Assembly: GCA_028869035.1 (NCBI GenBank)
Contig: JAGWTL010000027.1
Coordinates: 1 to 15,360 of the forward strand
Reading direction: 5' to 3'
Length of the DNA stretch: 15,360 nucleotides
DNA from: Burkholderiales bacterium
GTDB taxonomy: Bacteria; Pseudomonadota; Gammaproteobacteria; Burkholderiales; Burkholderiaceae_C
The translations under genes were made by a program, and so were the position numbers. Under the pieces are notes generated by a model. It did no database searches. It was not told where the DNA came from and worked only from the letters and a program-made list of their open reading frames with translations. Position 1 is the first letter of the stretch. The number at the start of each line of letters is the position of its first letter. Positions 7,528-14,294 of this stretch are shown piece by piece.

Positions 7528-8819
7528 GCCATCAACTCTGCAAAGGCCAGGAACTGCACGGCATCGCCTTTGGCGATGGTCTGCCCGGCCGGGTTGTCCA
7601 CCAGGCCATCACCCCAGACCGCCGAAGTCAGCACGCCCGAGCTCTGGTTGGGGAAGAGGTCCAGCCCGCCGGCGATATTGCGGCGCACACGCAGGAACTC
7701 GCGGCGCTTGTCACCGCGCTTCAACTCGAAGTGCGCCGGCAGAGCCATGCGCACGGGTTCGAGCTGCGTGACGCCTTGCAGCTTGAGCAGGAAGGGTCGC
7801 ACCAGCAGCATGAAGGTGACGTAGCTGGACACCGGGTTGCCGGGCAAGCCGGCGAAGTGCGCGAAATCCGTTCGGGCTGAGCTTGTCGAAGCCCCGGCGA
7901 GCCCTTCGACAGGCTCAGGGCGAACGGTTCTATGGATCTTGCCGTAAGCAAAGGGCTTGCCGGGTTTCATCGAGATCTGCCAGAGATCAAGCTCACCCAG
8001 TTGCTCGACAGCCGGCTTGATGTGGTCTTCCTCGCCCACGGAAACACCACCGCTGGTCAGCACCAGATCGTGGCCATGGGCGGCGCCGCGCAGCGCGCTC
8101 AGGGTGGCAGCACGCTGGTCCGGCACGATGCCGAAGTCGGTGACTTCGCAACCCAGGCGCTGCAGCAGGGCGCGCAGGAAAAAACGGTTGGAGTTGTAGA
8201 TGGCGCCGGGCGGCATTTGCTCGGGCGGCACATCACCGGGCATGACGAGTTCGTCGCCGGTGGAGAACAGGGCCACGCGCAGGCGGCGCGCCACGGTCAG
8301 CTGGGACTGGCCGATGCCGGCGGCCAGTCCCAGCGCGGCGGGGTTGAGGCGTTGGCCACGCGCGAGCACCACGACACCGCGCGTGACATCCTCGCCGGCA
8401 CAGCGGATCCACTGGCCGCTGTCCGGCACGCTGTTCACGCGCACGCGCCCCTCATCCACCACCTCGCATTCTTCCTGCATGACGATGGCGTCGGCGCCCG
8501 CGGGCACGGGCGCGCCGGTGAAGATGCGTGCGGCTTCTCCGATCTTGAGCGGCTGGCCGTGCTGGCCGGCCGGGATGCGCTGCGTGACACGCAGCACGGT
8601 GCCGGCTGCGGGCACGTCGGCGCAACGCAGGGCGTAACCGTCCATGGAGCTGTTGTCCTGCGGCGGCACATGCAGGGCCGAAACCAGGTCCTGGGCCAGC
8701 ACGCGGCCGTCGGCGTCAAAGGTGCTGACTGTTTCCGTGCCCGCCAGCGGCAGGGCCTGGGCCAGCAGCTCGGCCAGCGCCTGGTCCAGGGACTTCAAGG
8801 GAGCACGGGGCGCGTTCAT
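7524..8819 (-). CDS. moeA: Molybdopterin molybdenumtransferase MoeA, with an in-frame repeat insertion
   Basis: MoeA inserts molybdate into adenylylated molybdopterin. The 431-residue protein has the N-terminal motif DNSSMDGYA (55-63), TGAPVPAGADAIV (101-113), the MoCF-type domain with STGDEL (186-191) and SGGVSVGEEDH (256-266), then KPGKPFAYGK (285-294) and AGLPGNPVSS (323-332). The start at 8819 is chosen because its ATG overlaps the mobB stop as ATGA; longer in-frame starts would extend into mobB. Between GKI (293-295) and AGLPGNPVS the protein has an unusual stretch, RTVRPEPVEG and ASTSSARTD, encoded by a palindromic DNA repeat. The E. coli protein is about 20 residues shorter, with only a few residues at this point. 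The frame is intact, so the enzyme is probably functional with an enlarged surface loop. Confidence 0.96.
   Translation of the reverse strand: MNAPRAPLKSLDQALAELLAQALPLAGTETVSTFDADGRVLAQDLVSALHVPPQDNSSMDGYALRCADVPAAGTVLRVTQRIPAGQHGQPLKIGEAARIFTGAPVPAGADAIVMQEECEVVDEGRVRVNSVPDSGQWIRCAGEDVTRGVVVLARGQRLNPAALGLAAGIGQSQLTVARRLRVALFSTGDELVMPGDVPPEQMPPGAIYNSNRFFLRALLQRLGCEVTDFGIVPDQRAATLSALRGAAHGHDLVLTSGGVSVGEEDHIKPAVEQLGELDLWQISMKPGKPFAYGKIHRTVRPEPVEGLAGASTSSARTDFAHFAGLPGNPVSSYVTFMLLVRPFLLKLQGVTQLEPVRMALPAHFELKRGDKRREFLRVRRNIAGGLDLFPNQSSGVLTSAVWGDGLVDNPAGQTIAKGDAVQFLAFAELMA
7868..7927. repeat. Palindromic repeat inserted in frame within moeA
   Basis: Two 24-base arms (7868-7891 and 7904-7927) are complementary at 21 of 24 positions around a 12-base GC-rich loop. 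The cores read TGAGCTTGTCGAAG and CTTCGACAGGCTCA. This is the widespread proteobacterial palindrome whose translations include PEPVEG, SSAR and LSLSKG. Here it lies entirely inside moeA and keeps the frame. Such elements are thought to be small non-autonomous mobile repeats; its origin at this site is inferred. Confidence 0.9.
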
Positions 8820-9352
8820 GCGATGTACATCTCGGGCTTGTATTCGAAGCGCTCGCCATGGGTCACCAGCCACTCGGCCACGGCGTCGGGGGCATTGAGG
8901 TCCAGAACGTCCAGGCCCGTGGGCACAGGCAGCTGGCCGGCATCGTCGGTGGCAACGGCGGCGATGAAGTCATCGTCCGGGTAACGCACGGGTTTGCCGT
9001 TGGCGGCGCGCCAGACTTCGACCTTGAGCAGGTCACTGCTCTTGAAGCCTTCGACCAGCACCCAGTCCACGCCCTCGTAAAGCTCGGCGATCAGTTCGTG
9101 CACCTTGGGTTCGTGCGCCTGCTCGAATTCACGCATCAGGGCCAGGCGGCGACTGGAGGCGATGACCACCTCGAAGGCACCGGCCTCGCGATGGCGGTGG
9201 CTGTCCTTGCCCGGATGGTCGATGTCGAACCTGTGGTGGGCGTGTTTGACCACGGACACGCGCAGGCCGCGCAGCCTGAGCGCCGGAATCAGGCGCTCGA
9301 CCAGCATGGTCTTGCCTGAGCCGGAATAGCCGGCGAAACCTACCACTTTCAT
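8816..9352 (-). CDS. mobB: Molybdopterin-guanine dinucleotide biosynthesis protein MobB
   Basis: MobB is a small P-loop GTPase that assists MobA in adding GMP to the molybdenum cofactor. The 178-residue protein has a Walker A motif GYSGSGKT (8-15), followed by VVKHAHHRFDIDHPGKD, the conserved basic loop with histidines, then VVIASSRR and DWVLVEGFK, the second nucleotide-site signature. The ATG at 9352 places the P-loop at the normal distance from the N-terminus. Upstream in-frame codons run through a non-coding repeat and were rejected. An AGGA sequence lies about 9 bases before the start. Its stop overlaps the moeA start as ATGA. MobA is not in the window. Confidence 0.94.
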   Translation of the reverse strand: MKVVGFAGYSGSGKTMLVERLIPALRLRGLRVSVVKHAHHRFDIDHPGKDSHRHREAGAFEVVIASSRRLALMREFEQAHEPKVHELIAELYEGVDWVLVEGFKSSDLLKVEVWRAANGKPVRYPDDDFIAAVATDDAGQLPVPTGLDVLDLNAPDAVAEWLVTHGERFEYKPEMYIA

Positions 9353-9403
9353 TTCAACTGTTCCTATCCTCGTAAGCCAGCCAACTTCCCTTACCTTCCC
9401 CCA

Positions 9404-9498
9404 TTCGCAGAACGCCGTAGGACCGGCTTTGCCGGGCCACTGGCGTTGCCCCCTGCAAGGGGGGTGGCATAGCGACACGCAGTGCGTGTAGCCGGGGG
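9404..9498. repeat. Palindrome-rich intergenic repeat between thrC and mobB
   Basis: The repeat begins directly after the thrC stop codon and fills about two thirds of the gap to mobB. It contains three hairpins: CCGGCTTTGCCGG (9423-9435), CCCCCTGCAAGGGGG around 9449-9463, and ACACGC-AGT-GCGTGT around 9475-9489. The composition resembles repeats common between genes in Comamonadaceae, and it shares the G/C-run hairpin theme with the two repeats near 10188 and 11002. It could terminate or protect transcripts, but no T tract is present. Confidence 0.75.
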
Positions 9499-11001
9499 TT
9501 AGCCACAAACCTTGACGATGTAGTCCTTGACCACCTGCACATCGGCGCCGATCACCGTCACGCGCTTGGGCAGGGCTTCAATGCCTTCGAACTTGGCCGG
9601 CCGCTGCGGCTCGCGCCCCAGCGCCTCGACGATGGTCGCCGCGAACTTGACGGGCAGCGCGGTCTCCAGCACGATCATGGGCAAACCCGGCTGCAATTGC
9701 TCGCGCGCCACCTTGACGCCGTCGGCGGTGTGCGTGTCGATCATCACCCCGAAACGCTCCCAGGTGTCACGGATGGTAGCCAGGCGGTCGGTATGCGTGC
9801 TCTTGCCGCTGACAAAACCATAATGACTGCGGGCCTGCGCGAACGCCGGATCGGCGCTCAGGTCAAACTTGCCGGCCCTGGAGAGCTGCTCGCCAAACAG
9901 GGACTTGACCTTGGCGCCGTCCCGACCCAGCAGGTCGAAGACAAAACGCTCGAAGTTCGACGCCTTGGAGATGTCCATGGACGGGCTGGAGGTCTCGTGC
10001 GTGTCGGCACTGCCGCGCACGCGGTAGACGCCGGTACGGAAGAACTCATCGAGCACATCGTTCTCGTTGGTGGCGACCACCAGGCGCTCGATGGGCAGGC
10101 CCATCATGCGGGCCACGTGGCCGGCGCAGACGTTGCCGAAGTTGCCCGAGGGCACGGTGAAGCTGACCTTGCCCGACACGGCAGGAGAATTTTCCGACGG
10201 GCCGCCCCTAGGAAAATTGGCCCCCACGGGGGGCAGCGCAGCAGACGAAGTCGCAAGCGTGGGGGCAATATTCGTCGCCTGGAAATAACCCGCGAAGTAA
10301 TACACCACCTGCGCCACGAGACGTGCCCAGTTGATGGAATTGACCGTGCCGATCTTGTACTGGCGTTTGAAGTCCAGGTCGTTGGACACTGCCTTGACGA
10401 TGTCCTGGCAGTCGTCGAACACGCCCTGCACGGCCAGGTTGTGGATATTGGCGTCCTGCAGGCTGAACATCTGCGCCTGCTGGAAGGGGCTCATGCGGCC
10501 GTGCGGGCTGGTCATGAAGACGCGCACGCCCTGCTTGCCGCGCATGGCGTACTCGGCCGCGCTGCCGGTGTCGCCGCTGGTGGCGCCCAGGATGTTGAGC
10601 TGCTCGCCGCGGCGGCCCAGCTCGTACTCGAACAGGTTACCCAGCAGCTGCATGGCCATGTCCTTGAAGGCCAGCGTGGGGCCGTTGGACAGGGCTTCGA
10701 GATGGACACCGTTCTCCAGCGGCTTGAGCGGCACGATCTCCTTCGTGCCGAATACCGCTTCCGTGTAGGTCTTGCGGCAGATCGCGCGCAAATCGTCGGC
10801 CGGAATGTCATCGATGTAGAGCGAGAGGATCTCGAAAGCCAGGTCAGCGTAGGGCAAGGTACGCCACTTGGCGAGGGTGGCTTCGTCGACTTTCGGATAC
10901 GACTCGGGCAGGTAGAGGCCGCCATCGGGCGCCAAGCCTTCGAGCAGGATTTCGCAGAAACGCTTGCGGTCGGCGTGGCCGCGGGTGCTGATGTACTTCA
11001 T
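9499..11001 (-). CDS. thrC: Threonine synthase ThrC, with an in-frame repeat insertion
   Basis: ThrC is the PLP enzyme that converts O-phosphohomoserine to threonine, the last step of the pathway. The N-terminal segment MKYISTRGHADRKRF and DGGLYLPE (27-34) are typical of the proteobacterial long form. The PLP lysine is K113 in TLAFKDMAMQ (109-118), and the phosphate-binding and substrate loops include GATSGDTGSAA (139-149), SPHGRMSPFQQAQM (165-178) and FTVPSGNFGNVCAGH (281-295). The length of 500 residues exceeds the usual 460-480 because residues of about 243-276, between YYFAGYFQATN and KVSFTVPSGN, are encoded by a palindromic repeat. The reading frame is preserved. The start ATG lies immediately beside another repeat, leaving only a weak ribosome site. 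It is downstream of hom in the same direction, with 78 bases between them. Confidence 0.97.
   Translation of the reverse strand: MKYISTRGHADRKRFCEILLEGLAPDGGLYLPESYPKVDEATLAKWRTLPYADLAFEILSLYIDDIPADDLRAICRKTYTEAVFGTKEIVPLKPLENGVHLEALSNGPTLAFKDMAMQLLGNLFEYELGRRGEQLNILGATSGDTGSAAEYAMRGKQGVRVFMTSPHGRMSPFQQAQMFSLQDANIHNLAVQGVFDDCQDIVKAVSNDLDFKRQYKIGTVNSINWARLVAQVVYYFAGYFQATNIAPTLATSSAALPPVGANFPRGGPSENSPAVSGKVSFTVPSGNFGNVCAGHVARMMGLPIERLVVATNENDVLDEFFRTGVYRVRGSADTHETSSPSMDISKASNFERFVFDLLGRDGAKVKSLFGEQLSRAGKFDLSADPAFAQARSHYGFVSGKSTHTDRLATIRDTWERFGVMIDTHTADGVKVAREQLQPGLPMIVLETALPVKFAATIVEALGREPQRPAKFEGIEALPKRVTVIGADVQVVKDYIVKVCG
10188..10270. repeat. Composite palindromic repeat in frame within thrC
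   Basis: Two palindromic blocks adjoin. One is AATTTTCC (10188-10195) facing GGAAAATT (about 10211-10218) across a GGGCCGCCCCTA-type loop. The other is a GGCCCCCACGGGGGGC hairpin followed by GCGTGGGGGCAATATT. The second block shares its GCCCCCACG ... GGGGGC layout with the repeat at 11002-11073. It lies wholly inside the thrC frame and adds about 30 codons. Confidence 0.85.
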
Positions 11002-11073
11002 TGCTCGCCCGGCCGCCCGAAGGGCAATGAACGCCCCCTCGGGGGGCAGAGAACGGAGTGAACGTGGGGGCTC
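11002..11073. repeat. GC-rich palindromic repeat filling the hom-thrC gap
   Basis: This repeat fills the 78-base gap between hom and thrC almost completely. It contains GCCCCCTCGGGGGGC (around 11033-11047), GCCCGAAGGGC (around 11016-11026) and the tail AACGTGGGGGCTC. The half nearest hom matches the layout of the repeat inside thrC. The thrC start codon abuts its other edge, so the thrC ribosome site must lie within the repeat. Confidence 0.8.
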
Positions 11074-11079
11074 ATAGTC

Positions 11080-12405
11080 TTATCCGGCCAGTTCTTCCTT
11101 GCGGATGCGCACGATGGGCGCCAGCACGGTGGGCAGTGCCTGCAGCTTGGTCAGAGCCTCGTTCATCGTGCCCTCGCGCGCGTCGTGCGTGAGGATGATC
11201 ACATCGGTCTGGGTGGAGCCTTCGCCGCCCACCTCGTCGGCCTCACGCTGCAGCACGGCGTCGATGCTGATGCCGAACTCTGCCAGGATGCCGGTGACCT
11301 TGGCCAGCACGCCAGCCTGGTCAGCCACACGCAGGCGCAGGTAATAACTGGTCACCACCTCGCTCATGGGCAGCACCACCAGATTGCTCATGGCATTCGG
11401 CTGGAAGGCCAGGTGCGGCACGCGGTGCAGCGGATCGGCGGTGTGCAGGCGGGCAATGTCCACCAGGTCGGCGATCACGGCGCTGGCCGTGGGCTCGGAG
11501 CCCGCGCCCTTGCCGTAATAGAGCGTGGTGCCCACGGCGTCGCCGTTGACCACCACGGCGTTCATGGCGCCTTCCACATTGGCCAGCAGGCGTTTGCCCG
11601 GCACCAGGCTGGGGTGCACACGCAGCTCGATGCCCTTGGCCGTGCGCTTGGTGATGCCCAGCAGCTTGATGCGGTAGCCCAGCTGCTCGGCGTAGCGGAT
11701 GTCCTGCGCGCCCAGCTTGGTGATGCCTTCCACATGGGCCTTGTCGAACTGCACCGGGATGCCGTAGGCAATAGCTGACATGAGGGTGACCTTGTGGCCC
11801 GCATCCACGCCTTCGATGTCGAAGGTGGGATCGGCCTCGGCGTAACCCAGGCGCTGCGCTTCCTTGAGCACCACGTCGAAGTCCAGGCCCTTGTCGCGCA
11901 TCTCGGACAGGATGAAGTTGGTGGTGCCGTTGATGATGCCGGCAATCCACTGGATGCGGTTGGCCGTGAGGCCCTCGCGCAGCGCCTTGATGATGGGGAT
12001 GCCACCGGCCACGGCGGCTTCGAAGGCCACCATCACGCCCTTGGCGGATGCGGCCGCGAAGATCTCGGTGCCATGGACGGCCAGCAGGGCCTTGTTGGCC
12101 GTGACCACGTGCTTGCCGGCCGCGATGGCTTCCAGCACCAGCTGCTTGGCGATGCCATAGCCACCGATGAGCTCGATCACGATGTCGATCTCGGGGTTGG
12201 CGATGATGGCGCGTGCATCGTTCACCACCTTGACGTTCGGACCCACGAGGGACTGGGCGCGGGCCACGTCCAGGTCGGCCACCATGGTGATCTCGATGCC
12301 ACGGCCAGCGCGGCGCTTGATTTCTTCCTGATTGCGCTTGAGCACCTTGTACGTGCCCGAACCGACGGTGCCCATGCCCAGCAGGCCTACTTGTATAGCT
12401 TTCAT
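11080..12405 (-). CDS. hom: Homoserine dehydrogenase Hom
   Basis: Hom reduces aspartate-4-semialdehyde to homoserine with NAD(P)H, the branch point to threonine and methionine. The 441-residue protein opens with a Rossmann motif GMGTVG (10-15). Catalytic-domain landmarks follow: VTANKALLA, AGIINGTTNFIL, ADPTFDIEGVDAGHKVTLM with its conserved Asp/Lys pair, and the GAGSEPTASAV loop. The C-terminal 85 or so residues form an ACT domain (YYLRLRVADQAGVLAKVTGI onward), the usual site of threonine feedback inhibition. The start at 12405 (ATG) places the Rossmann motif correctly; an upstream in-frame TTG at 12444 would only add a poor leader. It follows alaA after 42 bases and precedes thrC, a classic arrangement in Burkholderiales. 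There is no aspartokinase fusion. Confidence 0.97.
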   Translation of the reverse strand: MKAIQVGLLGMGTVGSGTYKVLKRNQEEIKRRAGRGIEITMVADLDVARAQSLVGPNVKVVNDARAIIANPEIDIVIELIGGYGIAKQLVLEAIAAGKHVVTANKALLAVHGTEIFAAASAKGVMVAFEAAVAGGIPIIKALREGLTANRIQWIAGIINGTTNFILSEMRDKGLDFDVVLKEAQRLGYAEADPTFDIEGVDAGHKVTLMSAIAYGIPVQFDKAHVEGITKLGAQDIRYAEQLGYRIKLLGITKRTAKGIELRVHPSLVPGKRLLANVEGAMNAVVVNGDAVGTTLYYGKGAGSEPTASAVIADLVDIARLHTADPLHRVPHLAFQPNAMSNLVVLPMSEVVTSYYLRLRVADQAGVLAKVTGILAEFGISIDAVLQREADEVGGEGSTQTDVIILTHDAREGTMNEALTKLQALPTVLAPIVRIRKEELAG

Positions 12406-12447
12406 CTTTGACTCAGTGCATGGCGTCGCGGCGCCGTCTTTCAAATG

Positions 12448-13677
12448 TCATGCCTGCGCCAGGCGCTTGCGGTAGCTTTCGAGGAACCTGGCGATGCGAC
12501 CGATGGCCTCGCGCAGATCGTCCTCGTGCGGCAGGAAGACGATACGGAAATGCTGATTGTCCGGGTAGTTGAAACCCGAACCCTGCACCAGCAGAACACG
12601 CGTCTCCTCCAGCAGTTCCAGGATGAACTGCTTGTCGTCCTCGATCGGATAGACCTTGGGGTCGAGCCGGGGGAACATGTACAAGGCAGCCTGCGGCTTG
12701 ACGCAGGAGACGCCGGGGATGGCGGTGATCAGCTCGTGGGCGATGTCGCGCTGGCGGCGCAGGCGTCCCCCTTCGCCAATCAGGTCGTTGATGGTCTGAT
12801 AGCCACCCAGGGCCGTCTGGATGGCGGACTGCCCCGGCACATTGGCGCACAGGCGCATCGACGAGAGCATGTTCAGGCCCTCGATGTAGTCCTTGGCCGG
12901 CTTCTTGTCGCCCGAGACCACCAGCCAGCCGGCGCGGTAACCGCAGGAACGGTAGCTCTTGGAGAGGGAGTTGAAGGTCAGCGTCAGCACGTCGTCCGAC
13001 AGGCTGCCCAGCGCGGTGTGCCTGACACCGTCGTATAGGACCTTGTCGTAGACCTCGTCGGCCATGATGACCAGGTTGTGCTCGCGCGCGATCCCGACGA
13101 TGCCCTTGAGCAAATCGTCCGAGTAAAGCGCGCCGGTCGGGTTGTTCGGGTTGATGACCACGATGCCTTTGGTGCGCGGTGTGATCTTGGCGCGGATGTC
13201 GGCCAGATTGGGCATCCAGCCATTGGCCTCGTCGCACTGGTAGTGCACGGGCGTGCCGCCCGAGAGACTGACCGCGGCCGTCCATAGGGGATAGTCGGGG
13301 GCCGGCAGCAGCATCTCATCACCGTCGTTGAGCAGGCCGTTGGTGGCCATGACGATGAGTTCGCTGGCGCCGTTGCCCAGGTAGATGTCATCGAGCGAAA
13401 CACCCTTGATGCCCTGCTCCTGGGTGTACTGCATCACCGCCTTGCGCGCGACGAAGATGCCCTTGCTGTCGGAATACGCTGCCGCATTGGGCAGGTTGCG
13501 GATAATGTCCTGGCGGATTTCCTCGGGCGAATCAAAACCGAACACGGCCAGGTTGCCGATGTTGAGCTTGATGATGCTGTGGCCCTCTTCCTCCATCTGC
13601 TTGGCGCGCTCCATGATGGGGCCGCGGATGTCGTAGCAGACGTTGGCCAGCTTGTCCGATTTGCGTATGGTTTTCAA
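12448..13677 (-). CDS. alaA: Alanine transaminase, AlaA type
   Basis: This class I/II PLP aminotransferase of 409 residues interconverts pyruvate plus glutamate with alanine plus 2-oxoglutarate. From memory it aligns with E. coli AlaA over its full length: KLANVCYDIRGP (9-20), PDYPLWTAAVSLSGG (127-141), INPNNPTG (175-182), the PLP-binding Lys in SLSKSYR (K240, the same number as in AlaA), ASMRLCANVP-type SSMRLCANVPGQ, and LLVQGSGFNYPD near the end. The start is most likely TTG at 13677, preceded by the strong ribosome site GGAGGG (13681-13686), and it gives an N-terminus (MKTIRKSDKL) like that of AlaA. The longer start at 13710 is also TTG and lacks a ribosome site. An oddity is GNLAVFGF (41-48) where E. 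coli has GNPAPFGF. Hom follows after 42 bases. Confidence 0.9.
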   Translation of the reverse strand: MKTIRKSDKLANVCYDIRGPIMERAKQMEEEGHSIIKLNIGNLAVFGFDSPEEIRQDIIRNLPNAAAYSDSKGIFVARKAVMQYTQEQGIKGVSLDDIYLGNGASELIVMATNGLLNDGDEMLLPAPDYPLWTAAVSLSGGTPVHYQCDEANGWMPNLADIRAKITPRTKGIVVINPNNPTGALYSDDLLKGIVGIAREHNLVIMADEVYDKVLYDGVRHTALGSLSDDVLTLTFNSLSKSYRSCGYRAGWLVVSGDKKPAKDYIEGLNMLSSMRLCANVPGQSAIQTALGGYQTINDLIGEGGRLRRQRDIAHELITAIPGVSCVKPQAALYMFPRLDPKVYPIEDDKQFILELLEETRVLLVQGSGFNYPDNQHFRIVFLPHEDDLREAIGRIARFLESYRKRLAQA

Positions 13678-13686
13678 AATCCCTCC
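13678..13686 (-). promoter_or_regulatory. Ribosome binding site supporting a TTG start for alaA
   Basis: On the minus strand GGAGGG is followed by ATT and then TTG. This decides the start codon of alaA, because the only other upstream candidate in frame, also TTG, has no comparable site. Confidence 0.7.
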
Positions 13687-13738
13687 GGGGTACGGCAGGA
13701 TGGCGTGCAAGAGTCCATCCTTGTTGCGAGGCGAAACC

Positions 13739-13750
13739 TATAATTTGACC
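13739..13750 (+). promoter_or_regulatory. Likely -10 element for the Mth938-like gene
   Basis: A perfect TATAAT occurs at 13739-13744 in the short divergent gap between alaA and the plus-strand gene, about 48 bases before that gene's ATG. No good -35 hexamer lies 16-18 bases upstream. The gap must also carry the promoter for alaA on the other strand, which I could not place with confidence. Confidence 0.4.
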
Positions 13751-13791
13751 ACAGTTCCAGCCCGGAATCTTCCAGCAGCACCCTGACCCCG

Positions 13792-14166
13792 ATGAAACTC
13801 CAGCCCGACAAATTACCCGTCCAGACCATCCGGGGCTATGGCCCGGGCTGGATTGCGGTGGATGCTGAAAAATTCAGCACCAGCCTCGTGCTCGGTTCGC
13901 GCGGCGAGCGCCAGGTCTGGGATTGTTCGCGCTACGAAGATCTCAGTCCCCGCCACTTCGCTCCACTGGCCGAACTGCGCCCGGAGCTGGTGCTCTTCGG
14001 CAGCGGCGCACGCCTGCGCTTCCCCCGGCCCGAATGGCTGCAGGCCCTGGTGGCCCTGGGCGTGGGCCTGGAGACCATGGACACGGCCGCAGCCTGCCGA
14101 ACCTACAACATCCTTGCCGGTGAAGGCCGTCATGTGGTGGCCGCACTACTGCTGGAAACTCCCTAG
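13792..14166 (+). CDS. Mth938-like domain protein
   Basis: This is a 124-residue protein of the Mth938-like (DUF498) fold, related to the human complex I assembly factor NDUFAF3. Its molecular role in bacteria is not settled. Typical features are VQTIRGYGPGWIAVD near 10-24 (the glycine-rich first hairpin), ELVLFGSGARLRFP (64-77), VGLETMDTAAACRTYNILAGE (90-110, with the conserved aromatic/Asn region), and a hydrophobic final strand VVAALLLE. There is no signal peptide or membrane span. It is transcribed divergently from alaA, with a TATAAT about 48 bases upstream. Bcp follows on the same strand after about 130 bases. The start has no clear ribosome site, but it is the only ATG giving the family N-terminus. 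Confidence 0.88.
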   Translation: MKLQPDKLPVQTIRGYGPGWIAVDAEKFSTSLVLGSRGERQVWDCSRYEDLSPRHFAPLAELRPELVLFGSGARLRFPRPEWLQALVALGVGLETMDTAAACRTYNILAGEGRHVVAALLLETP

Positions 14167-14198
14167 CCCTGCCAGAGACCGGGGCATGGTTTTCAGGG

Positions 14199-14294
14199 TA
14201 AAATTGGCAGATTGAGTCGGGCCCCGAGCCCCGCTGTCACGGCAAGCATCCCGACCCTTACTCGACAGCTGCTGTCACACAAGATTTGAGTCAT
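14199..14294 (+). promoter_or_regulatory. Possible bcp promoter and structured leader
   Basis: A -10-like TAAAAT (14199-14204) follows the Mth938-like gene, but no good -35 was found. The roughly 85-base leader would hold the complementary pair GTCGGG (around 14217-14222) and CCCGAC (around 14252-14257), and the octamer GCTGTCAC twice. Its function is unknown. Confidence 0.3.

Noticed and set aside
7868..7927. A frameshift or sequencing artefact as explanation for the odd moeA peptide
   Set aside because: The frame is intact on both sides, the conserved motifs resume directly, and the DNA is a recognisable two-armed palindrome.
9353..9508. N-terminal extension of MobB by 52 residues
   Set aside because: The extra residues are a translation of the intergenic palindromic repeat, and the P-loop would lie too far from the N-terminus.
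9697..11061. Plus-strand frame of 454 codons opposite thrC
   Set aside because: Antisense shadow that also runs through two non-coding repeats; threonine synthase is certain on the minus strand.
9404..11073. CRISPR array as an explanation for the repeats around thrC
   Set aside because: The copies are few, unequal in sequence, irregularly spaced by whole gene segments, and there are no cas genes.
12406..12444. Longer Hom starting at an upstream TTG
   Set aside because: It adds 13 residues before a standard N-terminus with the Rossmann motif in its normal place, and the codon is a weak start.
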